From: Siccirubricoccus phaeus
GTDB taxonomy: Bacteria > Pseudomonadota > Alphaproteobacteria > Acetobacterales > Acetobacteraceae
DNA length: 64,000 nt
Direction: 5' to 3'
Assembly (NCBI RefSeq): GCF_008360935.1
Contig: NZ_SRXO01000014.1
Span: forward strand, 93,653-157,652
Position numbers and translations under genes: made by a program. This document shows, in pieces, positions 35,178 through 46,615 of the stretch (position 1 is the first letter of the stretch; every line of letters begins with the position of its first letter). The notes beneath the pieces are model-generated. The model did no database searches and was not told the origin of the DNA. It was given only the letters and a program-made list of their open reading frames with translations.

Positions 35178-37046
35178 ATGTCCAAGCAAGACCTCACCCG
35201 CCAGGAAGAATTCAAGCGCGCCACCGCCGGCACGCTGCGCGCCATCGCGCATGCGAATTCCGAAGTGCAGGTGGCCTTCCAGCCCGGCCCCGGCGGCGTC
35301 GCCGGCAAGCGCGTGCGCCTGCCGCTGCCGACCCGCGCCCTGCCGCCCGCCGAGATGGCCCGGCTGCGCGGCGCCGCGGATGCCGCGGCGCTCCGGCTCC
35401 GCCACCATTCGGACGCCGTCCATGCCGCCCGCCAGCCCGGAAGGCGGGAGGCGAAGGAGGTCTATGACGCGCTGGAAGACGTGCGCGTCGAGGCCGTCGG
35501 CAGCAAGCACATGGCCGGCGTCGCCGCCAATCTCCGCGCCCGCCTCGCCGACCAGTGCGAGACCGAGGGCTATGACCGGATGACGCGGAAGGACCAGCTG
35601 CCGCTGCCCGCCGCGCTCTCCCTGCTGGCCCGCGAACGCATCACCGGTGAGGCGGCGCCGGAGGTGGCGCACCGCATCCTCGACCTCTGGCGGGATACGC
35701 TGGGCGAGCAGGCCGACGCCGCGCTGGCCGAGATGGCGACGGCGACGGATGACCAGGACGCCTTCGCCCGCGCCTCCCGCAAGCTGCTCGCCGCGCTCGA
35801 CCTGGCCGAGGCCGAGGTGGAAAGCCAGTCCGAGGACCAGGAGGACGGCGAGGAAAGCGGCGAGCAATCCAGCCAGCAGGACCAGTCCGGCGAGGGCGAG
35901 GCGCAGTCCCAGGACCAGGAAAGCATGCTCGGCGCCCAGCCCGAGACCATGCAGGGCGAGGCCGCCGAGGAAGAGGCGCAGGAGAGCGAGGAAGAGGGCG
36001 CCGCCGCGGAGGGCGACGACAAGCCCGGCGGCCCGCAGCAGCGCAAGGAGGTCGTCCAGACCGACGACAGCAGCCGCTACCACGCCTTCACCGCGCAATT
36101 CGACGAGATCGTCGAGGCCGACGACCTCTGCGACCCGGAGGAGCTGGGGCGGCTGCGGCAGCAGCTCGACCAGCAGCTCTCGCATCTGCAGGGCGTCGTC
36201 TCGAAGCTCGCCAACCGGCTGCAGCGCCGGCTGCTGGCGCAGCAGCAGCGCGCCTGGGAATTCGACCTGGAGGAAGGCACGCTGGATGCGGCGCGGCTGG
36301 CCCGCATCGTCGCCAACCCGATGCTCTCGCTGAGCTACAAGCGGGAGCGCGAGGCGGATTTCCGCGACACCGTCGTCTCCCTGCTGATCGACAATTCCGG
36401 CTCCATGCGCGGCCGCCCGATCACCGTCGCGGCGATGTGCTCCGACATCCTCGCCCGCACGCTGGAGCGCTGCGCGGTAAAGACGGAAATCCTCGGCTTC
36501 ACCACCCGCGCCTGGAAGGGCGGCCAGTCCCGCGAGAAATGGGTGCAGGACGGCAAGCCGCGCAATCCCGGCCGCCTGAACGATCTGCGCCACGTCATCT
36601 ACAAGGCGGCCGACGCCCCGTGGCGCCGCGCGCGGAAGAATCTCGGCCTGATGCTGCGCGAGGGGCTGCTGAAGGAGAATATCGACGGCGAGGCGCTGGA
36701 ATGGGCCTATAAGCGCCTCCGCAACCGGCCGGAGCATCGCCGCATCCTGATGGTCATCTCGGACGGCGCGCCGGTGGATGACAGCACCTTGAGCGTGAAC
36801 CCGGGCAACTACCTGGAACGCCATCTGCGCAAGGTGATCGCGGATATCGAGGGCCGCGGCGACGTCGAATTGATCGCCATCGGCATCGGTCATGATGTAA
36901 CCCGCTACTACCGGCGTGCCGTCACCATCGTGGACGCCGAGGAGCTTGGCGGGACCATGATGAAGAAGCTGGCGGAACTCTTCGACGAGGATGCGGCCGA
37001 GGCCTGGCAGCGGGCCGCCACCCAGGGTTCGGCACTGGTCGGCTGA
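35178..37046 (+). CDS. cobT: aerobic cobaltochelatase subunit CobT
   Basis: 622 residues. An N-terminal helical region is followed by a very acidic Glu/Gln/Ser linker at about residues 213-290 (for example [14 protein letters not shown]). Then comes the C-terminal von Willebrand A domain with the MIDAS motif [10 protein letters not shown] near residue 405, [10 protein letters not shown] and a late [10 protein letters not shown]. CobT partners CobS in the cobalt chelatase motor. Both length and layout are normal. The next gene starts 12 bases downstream, so an operon is likely. Confidence 0.95.
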   Translation: MSKQDLTRQEEFKRATAGTLRAIAHANSEVQVAFQPGPGGVAGKRVRLPLPTRALPPAEMARLRGAADAAALRLRHHSDAVHAARQPGRREAKEVYDALEDVRVEAVGSKHMAGVAANLRARLADQCETEGYDRMTRKDQLPLPAALSLLARERITGEAAPEVAHRILDLWRDTLGEQADAALAEMATATDDQDAFARASRKLLAALDLAEAEVESQSEDQEDGEESGEQSSQQDQSGEGEAQSQDQESMLGAQPETMQGEAAEEEAQESEEEGAAAEGDDKPGGPQQRKEVVQTDDSSRYHAFTAQFDEIVEADDLCDPEELGRLRQQLDQQLSHLQGVVSKLANRLQRRLLAQQQRAWEFDLEEGTLDAARLARIVANPMLSLSYKREREADFRDTVVSLLIDNSGSMRGRPITVAAMCSDILARTLERCAVKTEILGFTTRAWKGGQSREKWVQDGKPRNPGRLNDLRHVIYKAADAPWRRARKNLGLMLREGLLKENIDGEALEWAYKRLRNRPEHRRILMVISDGAPVDDSTLSVNPGNYLERHLRKVIADIEGRGDVELIAIGIGHDVTRYYRRAVTIVDAEELGGTMMKKLAELFDEDAAEAWQRAATQGSALVG

Positions 37047-37057
37047 CCGGCGCGGGC

Positions 37058-38074
37058 ATGGCTGGGCCAGGGGGGGGCGCCCCGAGGGAGGCCTCTGGGG
37101 GCGCCCCGGGGGGCCGCCGCCGCGGCTGGCGCCGCCGGACCGTCCTCGGCGGTGCGCTGGGCGGGCTGCTGGCCTGCGTCAGCGCCTCGAGCCAGCATGA
37201 GTCGGTCGCGCGGCCCCTGGCGCTCGAGCCCCTGCCGGCCGGCAGCAAGCTGGATGCGCTGGGCGGGCTGGTGCTGGACACCGGCGTCATCGGCTTCGGC
37301 GGGCTGTCGGCGCTGCATGTGGATGACGCGCTGAACCTGACGGCCATCGCCGATATCGGCCGCTGGCTGACGGCGCGGCTGGTGCTGCGGGACAATGTGC
37401 CCCAGGGGCTGGCGGAGCTACGGAGCGGGCGGCTGCTGGACGGCGCCGGCCTGCCCCTGGCGCGCGGCCATGCCGGGGATGCGGAAAGCCTGGCGAAGCT
37501 GCCCGGCGGCGGCTGGCTGGTGGGGTTCGAGCGCTGGCACCGCATCCGCGCCTATGCCGATTTCGCCTCGCCCGGCCGCTATGTGGCGGCGCCGCCGGGG
37601 CTGGAGGCCGCGCCGCCCAATGGCGGGCTGGAAAGCCTGGCGGTGCTGGCGGACGGGCAATGGCTGGCGATCGAGGAGCAGAATCCCTGGCCGGCCCCGG
37701 CGGAAACCCGCCCGGCCTGGATCGGCGGGCCGGCGCGGTGGCGGCGCAAGCTCTATCTGCCGGCGCCGGGCTTCGACCCGGCGGATGTGGCGCCGCTGCC
37801 GGATGGCGGGGCGCTGGTGCTGGAGCGGAGCTTCACCATCCTCGCCGGCTTCGGCACCCGGATCGTGCGGCTGAGCGCGGCGCAATTGGAGGGCGACGAG
37901 GTGATGGAGGGGGAGGAGCTGCTGCGCTTCGCCCCGCCCTTGCCGATGGATAATTTCGAGGGCGTCAGCGTGTTCCCCCATGGCGGGCGGCAGCTCGTGG
38001 CGCTGATCTCCGACGACAACCAGAATTTCCTGCAGCGCAGCCTGCTGCTGCTCTTCGCACTGAATGACGGGTGA
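37058..38074 (+). CDS. phytase-like esterase-domain protein
   Basis: 338 residues. The N terminus is Arg/Gly-rich with a twin-Arg and hydrophobic segment (GWRRRTVLGGALGGLLACVS), which could be a Tat signal; the Cys in LLACVS also resembles a lipobox. The mature part shows GFGGLSALHVDD, ADIGRW, NGGLESLAVLADG and NFEGVSVFPHGGRQLVALISDDN. This is the pattern of the 'esterase-like activity of phytase' family, a beta propeller. It follows cobT by 12 bases. Phosphatase or esterase activity is inferred from family only. Confidence 0.78.
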   Translation: MAGPGGGAPREASGGAPGGRRRGWRRRTVLGGALGGLLACVSASSQHESVARPLALEPLPAGSKLDALGGLVLDTGVIGFGGLSALHVDDALNLTAIADIGRWLTARLVLRDNVPQGLAELRSGRLLDGAGLPLARGHAGDAESLAKLPGGGWLVGFERWHRIRAYADFASPGRYVAAPPGLEAAPPNGGLESLAVLADGQWLAIEEQNPWPAPAETRPAWIGGPARWRRKLYLPAPGFDPADVAPLPDGGALVLERSFTILAGFGTRIVRLSAAQLEGDEVMEGEELLRFAPPLPMDNFEGVSVFPHGGRQLVALISDDNQNFLQRSLLLLFALNDG

Positions 38075-38140
38075 GCGGCAGGGGCGCAGGAAAGGATCGA
38101 GGGCTTCGCCGGGGGCGGAGCCCCCATTGCCATTGCCGCC

Positions 38141-38851
38141 CTACCGCCCCTTCTCCCGCCGCCATGCTGCCAGCAATTCCCGGTTCGCCGGATCGGTCAT
38201 CGGGTAAAGGCCGCGGATGGTATGGCCGGCGGCCACGCGCTCCTGCACGAAATCCTCGACCACCGTCTGCTCGAAGGCCTCTTCCGCCACGCTGTCGGCG
38301 AGGTGGGCGGGGATGCACACCACCCCCTCCCCATCCCCCACCATGATGTCGCCGGGGAAGACCGGCACGTCGCCGCAGCCGATCGGCAGGTTGGTGTCCA
38401 CGGCATGGTGGCGGATCAGGTTGGTCGGGGCGCTGGGCGCGGCGTGATAGGTGGGCCAGGGCATCTCCGCCAGCTCCGGCGTGTCGCGGAAGCCGCCATC
38501 GGTGACGGCGCCGGCGACACCCCTCGCCATCAGCCGCGTTAGCAGGATGCCGCCGGCGCTCGCCGCCCGGGGATCGCCGCGGCTGTCGATGACGAAGACA
38601 TGGCCCGCCGGGCATTCCTCGATGCCCTTCCGCTGCGGATGGTTGGGGTCGAGGAAGGCATCCAGCGTGTCCAGATCCTCCCGCGCCGGGATGTAGCGCA
38701 GGGTGAAGGCGGGGCCGACCATGCGCGGCGCACGCGGGTTGATCAGCCGCGGCCCCTGCAGGAAGCAATTGCGGAAGCCGCGCTTCAGCATGACGGTGGT
38801 GACGGTGGCGGTGCTGACCCCTTCCAGCTTGCGCCGCGTTTCCTCCTGCAT
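38141..38851 (-). CDS. RraA-family protein (HMG/CHA aldolase-like)
   Basis: 236 residues. VTDGGFRDTPEL holds the GGxRD active-site type motif; MVGPAFTLRY, VFVIDSRGD and NLPIGCGDVPVFPGDIMVGDGEGVV follow the RraA fold. Members include inhibitors of RNase E and class II 4-hydroxy-4-methyl-2-oxoglutarate aldolases. The retained Arg-Asp pair and the length with an extended C terminus favour an aldolase or decarboxylase of central carbon acids. Monocistronic. Confidence 0.85.
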   Translation of the reverse strand: MQEETRRKLEGVSTATVTTVMLKRGFRNCFLQGPRLINPRAPRMVGPAFTLRYIPAREDLDTLDAFLDPNHPQRKGIEECPAGHVFVIDSRGDPRAASAGGILLTRLMARGVAGAVTDGGFRDTPELAEMPWPTYHAAPSAPTNLIRHHAVDTNLPIGCGDVPVFPGDIMVGDGEGVVCIPAHLADSVAEEAFEQTVVEDFVQERVAAGHTIRGLYPMTDPANRELLAAWRREKGR

Positions 38852-38942
38852 CCGATTTCTCCCCTTATGCGGGTTTGCCCGCCGCACTCTGCCGCTGCCC
38901 CCGTCCCGCTGTCGAGGAAGCGGCGGAGGCAGGCGCCGAAGC

Positions 38943-39124
38943 CTGGAGCGTGATCGGTCGAGGTCGAATCGACCGAAACCGTGAATCACGCGACCGAACA
39001 ATGAGCCGGAGCGGGATGGGTGAGCGAAGCTCAACCAATCCCGCTCCAGTGTCCCGATTCCAAAGTCCTGCGGACTTCGTTTTCGGGCCACCAGCCTGTG
39101 TTTTCGGTGGCCTGCTTGTCCGAA
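38943..39124. repeat. REP family 3 copy followed by family 4 copy, within a 591-base gene-free gap
   Basis: 38943-39047 is a full family-3 dyad (GGAGCGTGATCGG to CCCGCTCCA). 39048-39124 is a partial family-4 element beginning GTGTCCCGATTC with AGTCCTGCGGACT. Bases 39125-39337 are GC-rich with no gene recognised. The gap then ends in a double-hairpin element. Confidence 0.75.
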
Positions 39125-39337
39125 TTCCGGACCCCGCGCCGCGCCCCGGCCGCGCGGGCGGGCGGGGCGGTTCTGCAGCAGGGCGGGGATGGCGCGGGCC
39201 GTCATGGCGGCGCAAGGCGGCCAGCGCCTCCGCCTGCCGGGCGGTGCCATGGGCGGCGGGGCCAGCCGCAGCGCCGCCCGCACCGAGCAGTCACCGCCCC
39301 GCGACCGGCGCCTGGGCGCAGGGTCACACAGCGCCCT

Positions 39338-39437
39338 CCATTGCCCTGAAGCGGCTTCGCCGCTTCAGGCTGTGCGAGCCCCCGGCAGCACCGCGACTCC
39401 CCAGGGCGCATGAAGCCGCGCCGGCAGCCTCATGGGG
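39338..39437. repeat. double-hairpin 3'-end element, copy C
   Basis: First hairpin CCTGAAGCGG-CTTCG-CCGCTTCAGG at 39345-39369, then GCTGTGCG, then an imperfect second stem (CATGAAGCCG / CGGCAGCCTCATG). It ends six bases before the stop of the minus-strand TIGR00645 gene, the same placement as at rho and the ABC permease. Confidence 0.65.
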
Positions 39438-39442
39438 AAGAG

Positions 39443-40018
39443 TCAGTGCGGCAGGGTCTCATGCCCGGGCAGATGCCCCACCTGCACCGCCTTGTTGGAC
39501 AGCCAGACGGTGAAGGCGATGGCGATGGAGGACAGCAGGAAGATGACATGGATGGTGGACTGCCAGATCAGCGTTTCCTGCGGGACGTTCGCCGCATCGA
39601 TGAAGGATTTCAGCAGGCTGATCGAGGAGATGCCGATCAAGGCCAGGGAGAGCTTGATCTTCATCGTGTTTTCGTTGGTGTGGCTCAGCCAGTCCGGGCG
39701 GTCCGGGTGGCTTTCCAGCCCCATCTTGGCGACGAAGGTCTCATAGCCGCCGACGATCACCATGATGAGCAGGTTGGAGATCATCACCACGTCGATCAGC
39801 GCCAGCACCGTCAGCATGATGCTGTTCTCGTTCGGCGAGTGCAGCAGGGATTCCACCAGGTGCCACAGCTCCCGGCAGAACAGCACCACATAGACCGCCT
39901 GGGCGATGATGAGACCGAGATAGAGCGGCGCCTGCAGCCAGCGGCTGGCGAAGATGAACCTGGCCAGCGCCCGCTCGCTCTTCGGGCTGGGGTCGGGGTG
40001 GCTGTGGTCGGCGGGCAT
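39443..40018 (-). CDS. TIGR00645/UPF0114 (YqhA-like) membrane protein
   Basis: 191 residues, four predicted spans. FASRWLQAPLYLGLIIAQ, VLALIDVVMISNLLIMVIVGGYETFV and STIHVIFLLSSIAIAFTVWL are the diagnostic segments. The interspersed SHPDRPDWLSHTNENTMKIKLSLALIGIS region is also conserved. Function unknown. Cytoplasmic membrane. Divergent from the LOG-like gene with about 100 bases between. Confidence 0.88.
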   Translation of the reverse strand: MPADHSHPDPSPKSERALARFIFASRWLQAPLYLGLIIAQAVYVVLFCRELWHLVESLLHSPNENSIMLTVLALIDVVMISNLLIMVIVGGYETFVAKMGLESHPDRPDWLSHTNENTMKIKLSLALIGISSISLLKSFIDAANVPQETLIWQSTIHVIFLLSSIAIAFTVWLSNKAVQVGHLPGHETLPH

Positions 40019-40117
40019 GATGCTATGTCCTTGCTGCCAGGGGCGCTGCCGGGGGCCGGCAGGCGGCTCGCCGCGAAGTGATACGGGATGCCGCCGGCCC
40101 TGCGGAGGGAAGCCATT

Positions 40118-40930
40118 ATGAACATTCCGCAACACGATTCGCCAAGCTACCGGCTGGCGGTGGAGGACACGGAATTCCTGCTGCGCGACGAGATGCGCGC
40201 CTTCCGCTTCGGCATGGAATACGCGAAGGCGGAGCTGCTGCTGCGCGACTGGGGCGTGCGCTCCACCGTGGTGGTGTTCGGCAGCGCGCGGATTCCGGCG
40301 CCGGAGGCGGTGCAGGCGGGGACGAAGCTGGCGCATCTGGCGCCCTGGTACGAGGTGGCGCGGGAATTCGGCCGTCTGGTTTCGGAACGCGGCGGGGCGC
40401 TGGCGCCGGAGCGGCATGGGGACCGCTCGCTGCGGGACAATGTCGTCGCCACGGGCGGCGGCCCGGGCATCATGGAAGCGGCCAATCGCGGCGCGGCGGA
40501 GGCAGGGGCGCCGAGCATCGGCTTCAACATCGTCCTGCCGCATGAGCAGATGCCGAACCGCTACAGCACGCCGGAGCTGACCTTCCGCTTCCACTACTTC
40601 GCCATGCGGAAGATGCACCTGGCGATGCGGGCCAATGCGCTGGCGGTCTTCCCCGGCGGCTTCGGCACCTTCGACGAGTTGTTCGAAATCCTGACCCTGC
40701 TGCAGACGAAGAAGGCGCCGCCAGTGGGGGTGGTGCTGTTCGGCCGGGAGTACTGGACGGAGGTGGTGAACTTCCAGGCGCTGCGGCGGCATGGGCTGGT
40801 GGATGCGGCGGATCTCGACCTGTTCGGGCTGGTGGATACGGCGGAGGAAGGCTGGGAATGGCTGACGGCGCATGGGCTGCACGCGCATACGCCGCCGGCG
40901 GAGGCGCCGCCGGCCGACACGATAGGCTGA
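40118..40930 (+). CDS. LOG/TIGR00730-family nucleotide-phosphate hydrolase-like protein
   Basis: 270 residues. VVFGSARIPAPEA, ATGGGPGIMEAANRGA and FPGGFGTFDELFEILTLLQTKK are the lysine-decarboxylase-like (LOG) motifs, including the PGGxGTxxE active site. LOG enzymes release free cytokinin-like bases from nucleotide monophosphates; larger bacterial members like this one may be general nucleotide 5'-monophosphate nucleosidases. ATG 40118 is chosen because GGAGGG lies eight bases upstream; an earlier ATG has no such site. Confidence 0.87.
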   Translation: MNIPQHDSPSYRLAVEDTEFLLRDEMRAFRFGMEYAKAELLLRDWGVRSTVVVFGSARIPAPEAVQAGTKLAHLAPWYEVAREFGRLVSERGGALAPERHGDRSLRDNVVATGGGPGIMEAANRGAAEAGAPSIGFNIVLPHEQMPNRYSTPELTFRFHYFAMRKMHLAMRANALAVFPGGFGTFDELFEILTLLQTKKAPPVGVVLFGREYWTEVVNFQALRRHGLVDAADLDLFGLVDTAEEGWEWLTAHGLHAHTPPAEAPPADTIG

Positions 40931-40994
40931 TTCCGGCGGCCCGAAGGGCCGTCGGTAGCGCAGGCGGGCTTGGTGGGGTGGCCGCCTGCCGGAC

Positions 40995-41099
40995 TAGAGC
41001 GGGATCGGTTGAGCTGCGCTCCCCCGCCCCGCTCTAGCTCATTGTTCGGTCGCGTGATTCACGGTTTCGGTCGATTCGACCTCAACCGATCACGCTCTA
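40995..41099. repeat. REP family 3 copy
   Basis: TAGAGCGGGATCGG to CACGCTCTA, in the opposite orientation to the 38.9 and 52.0 kb copies. It fills about half of the 225-base gap between the LOG-like gene and rdgB, which otherwise shows nothing. Confidence 0.8.
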
Positions 41100-41155
41100 G
41101 GCATACCAACGGCCCCGCCATGGGCCGCAGGTCGATGGCCGGCCGTTGGCGTCAG

Positions 41156-42016
41156 TCAGCCGGGCAGGCAGGCGGCGGCGAGCAGCGCGAAGGCCCGGGC
41201 GCGGTGGCTCAGCGCCTTTTTCGCCTCCGGCGGCAATTCGCCGAAGGTCCTGGCGCCGCCTTCCGGCAGGAACATCGGGTCGTAGCCGAAGCCCTGGTCG
41301 CCACGCGGCGGGAAGGTCCAGTGGCCCTCCACCCGCCCCTCGAAGCTTTCGGTATGGCTGTCCGGCCAGGCGAGGACGAGGACGGAGATGAACCAGGCAC
41401 GGCGATCCGCATGCGGCGCGGCCAGTTCGGCCACCCTGGCCATGGCGCGGGCGTAGTCGCGGCTGCCATCCGGCTGCATCGCCCAATCCGCGGTGCGCAC
41501 GCCGGGCGCGCCGTTCAGCGCGGCGAGGGAGAAGCCGCTGTCATCCGCCAGGGCCGGCAGGCCGGTGGCACGGGTGGCGGCCAGGGCCTTGATCGTCGCA
41601 TTGCCGAGGAAGGTCTCCTCCGTCTCCGCCGGCTCCGGCAGGCCGAGCTCGCCGGCCGAGACCACGTCCAGCCCGTAGGGCGCCAGCAGCGCCTGCACCT
41701 CCCGCAGCTTGCCGGCGTTGTGGGTGGCGAGCACGAGGCGGCCCGGTTCCAGCCGCCGATGCCGCGCCGGCTGGCCCGCCGCCGGCCGCTGCGCCGTCGG
41801 TGTCGCCGGTGCCTGCTCCCCGGGCGATGGCGCGGCCGGCCAATTCAGACCTCCAGCCGGTGCTGCCGGCTTCCGATCATCGGATGGTGGCGCGGCCGGC
41901 CGATTCGGGTCTCCAGCCGGCGCTGCCGGCTTCCGGTCAACGGACGGTAGCTCGGCCGGCCGATTCAGACCTCCAGCCGGCGCTGCCGGCTTCCGGTCAT
42001 CGGACGGCGGGGCCAT
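41156..42016 (-). CDS. rdgB: non-canonical purine NTP pyrophosphatase with a repeat N-terminal extension
   Basis: 286 residues. The catalytic part starts at about residue 93 ([16 protein letters not shown]) and has [37 protein letters not shown] and LSHRARAF, all canonical RdgB/HAM1 motifs. It removes ITP/XTP and similar from the nucleotide pool. The first ~90 residues are a Pro/Ala-rich tail with three 20-residue repeats ([13 protein letters not shown] type). No internal ATG would give a normal-length enzyme. The ATG overlaps the rph stop (TGATG), so coupling probably forces this start. Confidence 0.88.
   Translation of the reverse strand: MAPPSDDRKPAAPAGGLNRPAELPSVDRKPAAPAGDPNRPAAPPSDDRKPAAPAGGLNWPAAPSPGEQAPATPTAQRPAAGQPARHRRLEPGRLVLATHNAGKLREVQALLAPYGLDVVSAGELGLPEPAETEETFLGNATIKALAATRATGLPALADDSGFSLAALNGAPGVRTADWAMQPDGSRDYARAMARVAELAAPHADRRAWFISVLVLAWPDSHTESFEGRVEGHWTFPPRGDQGFGYDPMFLPEGGARTFGELPPEAKKALSHRARAFALLAAACLPG
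41831..42010. repeat. in-frame minisatellite, three 60-bp copies
   Basis: Each unit contains CGGCCGGCC, CTCCAGCCGG and GCTGCCGGCTTCCG with a few substitutions, exact 60-base spacing. It encodes the repeat extension of RdgB. Period equals 20 codons, so copy-number change keeps frame. Confidence 0.85.
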
Positions 42017-42747
42017 CAGCCCAGCCCGCAGGCGGCGCGCTGCTGCCGGAACAGCTCCGCCACGCCCTGGCGGGCGAGGCCGAGCAGGCCGAGAAGCTGC
42101 GCCTCGGAGAAGGGTTCGCCCTCCGCCGTGCCCTGCACCTCCACGATGCCGCCGCGGCCGGTCATGACAAAATTGGCATCCGTTTCCGCCTTGCTGTCCT
42201 CGGCGTAATCCAGGTCCAGCACCGGCGCCCCCTGCCAGATGCCGCAGGAGATGGCCGCCACCTGGTCCTTCAGCGGCATGGTGCCGAGGACGTTCATCTT
42301 CATGCAGTGGCGGAAGGCCAAGTGCAGCGCGACCCAGGCGCCGGTGATGCTGGCGCAGCGCGTGCCGCCATCGGCGGAGAGCACGTCGCAATCGAGAATG
42401 ACGCTCATCTCCCCCATCGCCTTCAGATCCGTCACGGCGCGGAGGGAGCGGCCGATGAGGCGCTGGATCTCCTGGGTGCGGCCGGATTGCTTGCCGCGCG
42501 CCGCCTCGCGGTCGCCGCGGGTATGGGTGGCACGGGGCAGCATGCCGTATTCGGCGGTGACCCAGCCCTGGCCCTGGCCGCGCAGGAAGGGCGGCACCTT
42601 GCCCTCCACGCTGGCGGTGCAGAGGACTTCGGTGTTGCCCATGCGGATGAGGCAGGAGCCCTCCGCATGCCGGGCGGCGCCAGGCTGCAGGGAGACGGCG
42701 CGGAGCTGGTCGGCAGCGCGGCCGGAGGGGCGGGAGAGGGTGGTCAT
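42016..42747 (-). CDS. rph: ribonuclease PH
   Basis: 243 residues, full length. [51 protein letters not shown] and [20 protein letters not shown] are family hallmarks, with the phosphate-binding Arg-Thr and metal-binding Asp residues. RNase PH trims tRNA 3' ends phosphorolytically. Followed directly by rdgB (TGATG overlap), the common rph-rdgB order. Confidence 0.95.
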   Translation of the reverse strand: MTTLSRPSGRAADQLRAVSLQPGAARHAEGSCLIRMGNTEVLCTASVEGKVPPFLRGQGQGWVTAEYGMLPRATHTRGDREAARGKQSGRTQEIQRLIGRSLRAVTDLKAMGEMSVILDCDVLSADGGTRCASITGAWVALHLAFRHCMKMNVLGTMPLKDQVAAISCGIWQGAPVLDLDYAEDSKAETDANFVMTGRGGIVEVQGTAEGEPFSEAQLLGLLGLARQGVAELFRQQRAACGLG

Positions 42748-42874
42748 GCGGCGCGGTATCGGGGTGGGGCGAGGGGAAGGCAAGGGGAAATGGCGGAGGA
42801 CAGGCCGAGGGAAGCCAGGGCGGCGTTCCGCCCGGGGCCCGGTGGAGCCGTGCCGCGACCTCGTGGAGGGCAGA

Positions 42875-43474
42875 TCACTCCTGCTGCGCCATGAAATGCG
42901 CCAGCGCGGCAATCTCCGCATCGCCCACGCCATACATCACCGCATTCATGTTGGTGTCCGTGCCGCGGCGCGTGCCGTCCCGGTACTGCGTCAGCGCCTG
43001 CACCAGGTAGTCCTCCCGCTGCCCGGTCAGCCGCGCCATCTGCGCCTGCCCCTGGAATTGCGGCAGATGGCAGGTGCCGCAGCGCAGCCTTTCCGCCAGC
43101 GCCGCCCCCGCCTCGTAGCGCGCGGCATCGCGCGGCGCGCGCTCCGCATGGCCGGGCGGCAGGCCGGCGTAGAAGGCGGCCAGATCCTCCACCTGCTCGT
43201 CCGTCAGCCCCTGGCTCAAGGCCGGCATGGGCGGCGTGTCCCGCAGCCCCTCCCGGAACAGGATGAGCTGCAGGGTGATGAACGCCTCCGGATGCCCGGC
43301 GAGCGACGGGATTCCCGGCATGGCGGAAATGCCCTGCGGCCCATGGCACTGGCCGCACTCCCGCGCCGCCGCCAGCGCCTGGCCGCGCGCCGCATCTCCC
43401 GCCGCGGCGGCCCCGCCGGCCACGGAAAAGGCGGCGGCGAGCACCGCCGCCGCCATGCCCAGGGATCTTCCCAC
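42875..43474 (-). CDS. diheme cytochrome c
   Basis: About 199 residues. It has a signal peptide ([22 protein letters not shown]) and two heme sites, CGQCHG and CGTCHL, each followed by Met candidates (MPALSQG, MNAVMYG). The pattern matches periplasmic c4-like diheme cytochromes. It starts at GTG 43474 (ATG 43456 also possible), four bases past the stop of the PQQ sugar dehydrogenase gene, so the two form an operon in which the cytochrome probably takes electrons from the dehydrogenase. Confidence 0.88.
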   Translation of the reverse strand: MGRSLGMAAAVLAAAFSVAGGAAAAGDAARGQALAAARECGQCHGPQGISAMPGIPSLAGHPEAFITLQLILFREGLRDTPPMPALSQGLTDEQVEDLAAFYAGLPPGHAERAPRDAARYEAGAALAERLRCGTCHLPQFQGQAQMARLTGQREDYLVQALTQYRDGTRRGTDTNMNAVMYGVGDAEIAALAHFMAQQE

Positions 43475-43476
43475 CC

Positions 43477-44706
<1,230 letters not shown>

Positions 44707-44815
44707 CTCCTCCCGTCCGGCGCATTGGCGCGCCGTGACCTGGCGGAAGCTACGGGGCGGGCCGGGCCAGCGGCAAGGCTGGCGTGCTCCCGCCGGCGTG
44801 AGCCGGCGGGCGGGC

Positions 44816-44900
44816 GGGAAAGCCCCGCGCGCGGGGGCTCCGGGGCATCCGCCAGGGTGCGGGCCCTCCCCCGAGGGGAAAGCCCCGCGCGCGGGGACTC
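44816..44900. repeat. two copies of a palindromic unit spaced 60 bases
   Basis: GGGAAAGCCCCGCGCGCGGGG occurs at about 44816 and 44876, each with the perfect palindrome CCCCGCGCGCGGGG, then CTC. Two hairpins in the interval between the PQQ dehydrogenase and ahcY. They resemble a type I-E CRISPR repeat superficially, but no array or cas gene is present. Confidence 0.7.
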
Positions 44901-44942
44901 AGGCCCGCCGCCAAGGGCGGGGGTCCGGCCGGCGCCGATGAC

Positions 44943-44958
44943 ATAAAGACATCTTTAT
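44943..44958. promoter_or_regulatory. putative SahR-type (ArsR-family) operator upstream of ahcY
   Basis: ATAAAGA-CA-TCTTTAT is a perfect 7-2-7 inverted repeat in the only AT-rich patch before ahcY. It is followed at once by TATATTTTG, which could serve as a -10 box, so a bound protein would block transcription. ArsR-family SahR regulators respond to S-adenosylhomocysteine and control ahcY in other Proteobacteria; the link here is by position and motif type. No such regulator gene is in the window. Confidence 0.5.
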
Positions 44959-45032
44959 ATTTTGTAGGAGATCCTGGCCAGGCTCGGAAGGCCGTGCTAC
45001 TGCCGCGCGCCGACGCAGGAAGGACACAGCCG

Positions 45033-46436
<1,404 letters not shown>

Positions 46437-46559
46437 GCGCCTGGGTCGGGCGCGCTCACGCGCCAGGCCATGGCCGCGCGGCCACGGCCATTGCTTGGCG
46501 TCGCCTTTGCTTCCGCCGGGCGCGGTGTTGCCGCGCGACGGGTGTCAAACTCATGGTTT

Positions 46560-46614
46560 CCAAAGGCCTTTCGGCCTTTGGCGGGTGGGAGCTTGGGGGA
46601 GGGCAGAGCCCTCC
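46560..46614. terminator. paired hairpins between ahcY and uvrC
   Basis: CCAAAGGCC-TTTC-GGCCTTTGG at 46560-46581 and GGAGGGC-AGA-GCCCTCC at 46598-46614. The second ends one base before the uvrC stop on the minus strand. The unit also appears inverted at 11.5 kb. It probably terminates the converging ahcY and uvrC transcripts. Confidence 0.65.
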
Positions 46615-46615
46615 C

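Noticed and set aside
33765..36893. Very long open frame opposite cobS and cobT on the minus strand (over 1000 codons)
   Set aside because: Antisense shadow of GC-rich coding sequence; the plus-strand cobS and cobT products have complete family motifs and the antisense product has none.
39125..39337. Open frames in the gap before the TIGR00645 gene
   Set aside because: Arg/Pro/Gly-rich, no start context, interrupted by repeat elements; treated as non-coding.
44757..44900. Possible CRISPR array before ahcY
   Set aside because: Only two units, imperfect flanks, no third repeat at the expected spacing and no cas genes in the window.
44707..45032. SAM- or SAH-sensing riboswitch before ahcY
   Set aside because: I could not draw the pseudoknot or conserved core of SAM-II, SAM/SAH or SAH riboswitches; the DNA palindrome is a better explanation.
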